Source of the DNA: Psychrobacter immobilis
Lineage (GTDB): Bacteria; Pseudomonadota; Gammaproteobacteria; Pseudomonadales; Moraxellaceae
Assembly: GCF_904846185.1 (NCBI RefSeq)
Contig: NZ_CAJGZQ010000016.1
Coordinates: 25,522 to 89,521, forward strand
Reading direction: 5' to 3'
Length of the DNA stretch: 64,000 bases
Shown here: positions 63,825 to 64,000 of the stretch, one piece after another
How positions within the stretch are numbered: the stretch's first letter is position 1
Layout: each line of letters starts with the position of its first letter
Made by a program: the position numbers and the translations under genes
Notes under the pieces: generated by a model
Database searches by the model: none
The model's input: the letters and a program-made list of their open reading frames with translations, nothing else
Told to the model about the DNA's origin: nothing

Positions 63825-64000
63825 TGCTGAAAAAACTGTAGAACTAAATTTGGTAAACTAATGACTCAATGAAGAGTTTGTTATGACCAAGAAAGTAAGA
63901 ACCTACAGTGACGAATTTAAAGCCGAGGCCGTCAAGAAGATATCAGACAATAATGGCAATATCTCAGCCACTGCAAAGCAGCTTGGCATTGCCATGCAAA
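63825..64000 (+). mobile_element. IS3-family insertion sequence (left end, runs off the window)
   Basis: The element appears to start tgctgaaaaaactgtag at about 63825, as IS3 ends begin with TG. The start of its first gene lies at 63883. The right end is outside the window. Confidence 0.6.
63883..64000 (+). CDS. IS3-family transposase OrfA (3' end outside window)
   Basis: The first 39 residues, MTKKVRTYSDEFKAEAVKK then ISDNNGNISATAKQLGIAMQ, form the start of a helix-turn-helix like that of IS3-family OrfA. The rest is outside the window. Confidence 0.75.
   Translation, partial: MTKKVRTYSDEFKAEAVKKISDNNGNISATAKQLGIAMQ

Overview
The window is a gammaproteobacterial chromosome segment. Gene content, protein style and moderate-to-low GC suggest a member of the Moraxellaceae, most likely Psychrobacter. 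This is a judgement from protein resemblance and codon style; no marker gene or rRNA is present. No complete tRNA or rRNA gene and no CRISPR array were found.

Region 1 (1-14.6 kb) is housekeeping and stress metabolism. It holds the 3' part of an aldehyde dehydrogenase gene, a TetR repressor, and three stress-type genes (FrnE-like, AhpD-like, DoxX-like). A recurring TGAG(N6)CTCA-like operator lies before the repressor, the AhpD-like gene and the doxX-like gene. A long leftward operon at 11.0-3.45 kb resembles the E. coli ydjX-ynjF block: a TVP38 membrane domain fused to a flavin disulfide reductase, a YnjBCD-type ABC importer, a CDP-alcohol phosphatidyltransferase and a sterol-desaturase-like enzyme. 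YaiL-like, universal stress and cupin genes follow.

Region 2 (14.7-33.8 kb) is iron acquisition: two siderophore TonB receptors, two siderophore-interacting reductases, a PepSY reductase-like membrane protein, a PvdE-type exporter, and a complete haem system (HmuY, TonB haem receptor, HmuS, HmuT, HmuU, HmuV). Fur-box-like sequences lie before the receptor genes. Region 3 (34.1-39.6 kb) holds a MacA/MacB-like efflux operon and a malic enzyme.

Region 4 (about 39.8-64 kb) is an AT-rich accessory island. It may start at a truncated tRNA 3' end with its terminator. It carries two tandem tiny paralogous proteins, a membrane protein, a 1617-residue nuclease-NACHT protein of the bacterial NLR type, a candidate MITE, an N-terminally short YgjP-type metalloprotease, and a RecQ-phosphoribosyltransferase plus DprA-like operon. 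A relic of a type I methylase and a PD-(D/E)XK protein follow, then an IS630 copy. Next is a rightward cluster of PP2C phosphatase, WYL regulator, PD-(D/E)XK protein, LRR protein, DUF1810 protein and a paralogue of the LRR protein's C-terminal domain. That domain looks like the C-terminal half of FtsZ. The right end is a stack of mobile elements: an IS66 copy with an 8-bp target duplication inside a second metalloprotease gene, an IS5-type copy, and the start of an IS3-type copy.

The strongest candidates for an undescribed system are the PP2C-WYL-nuclease-LRR/FtsZ-like cluster, the RecQ-PRTase/DprA pair, and the twin LKKPKK-tailed microproteins beside the NACHT gene.
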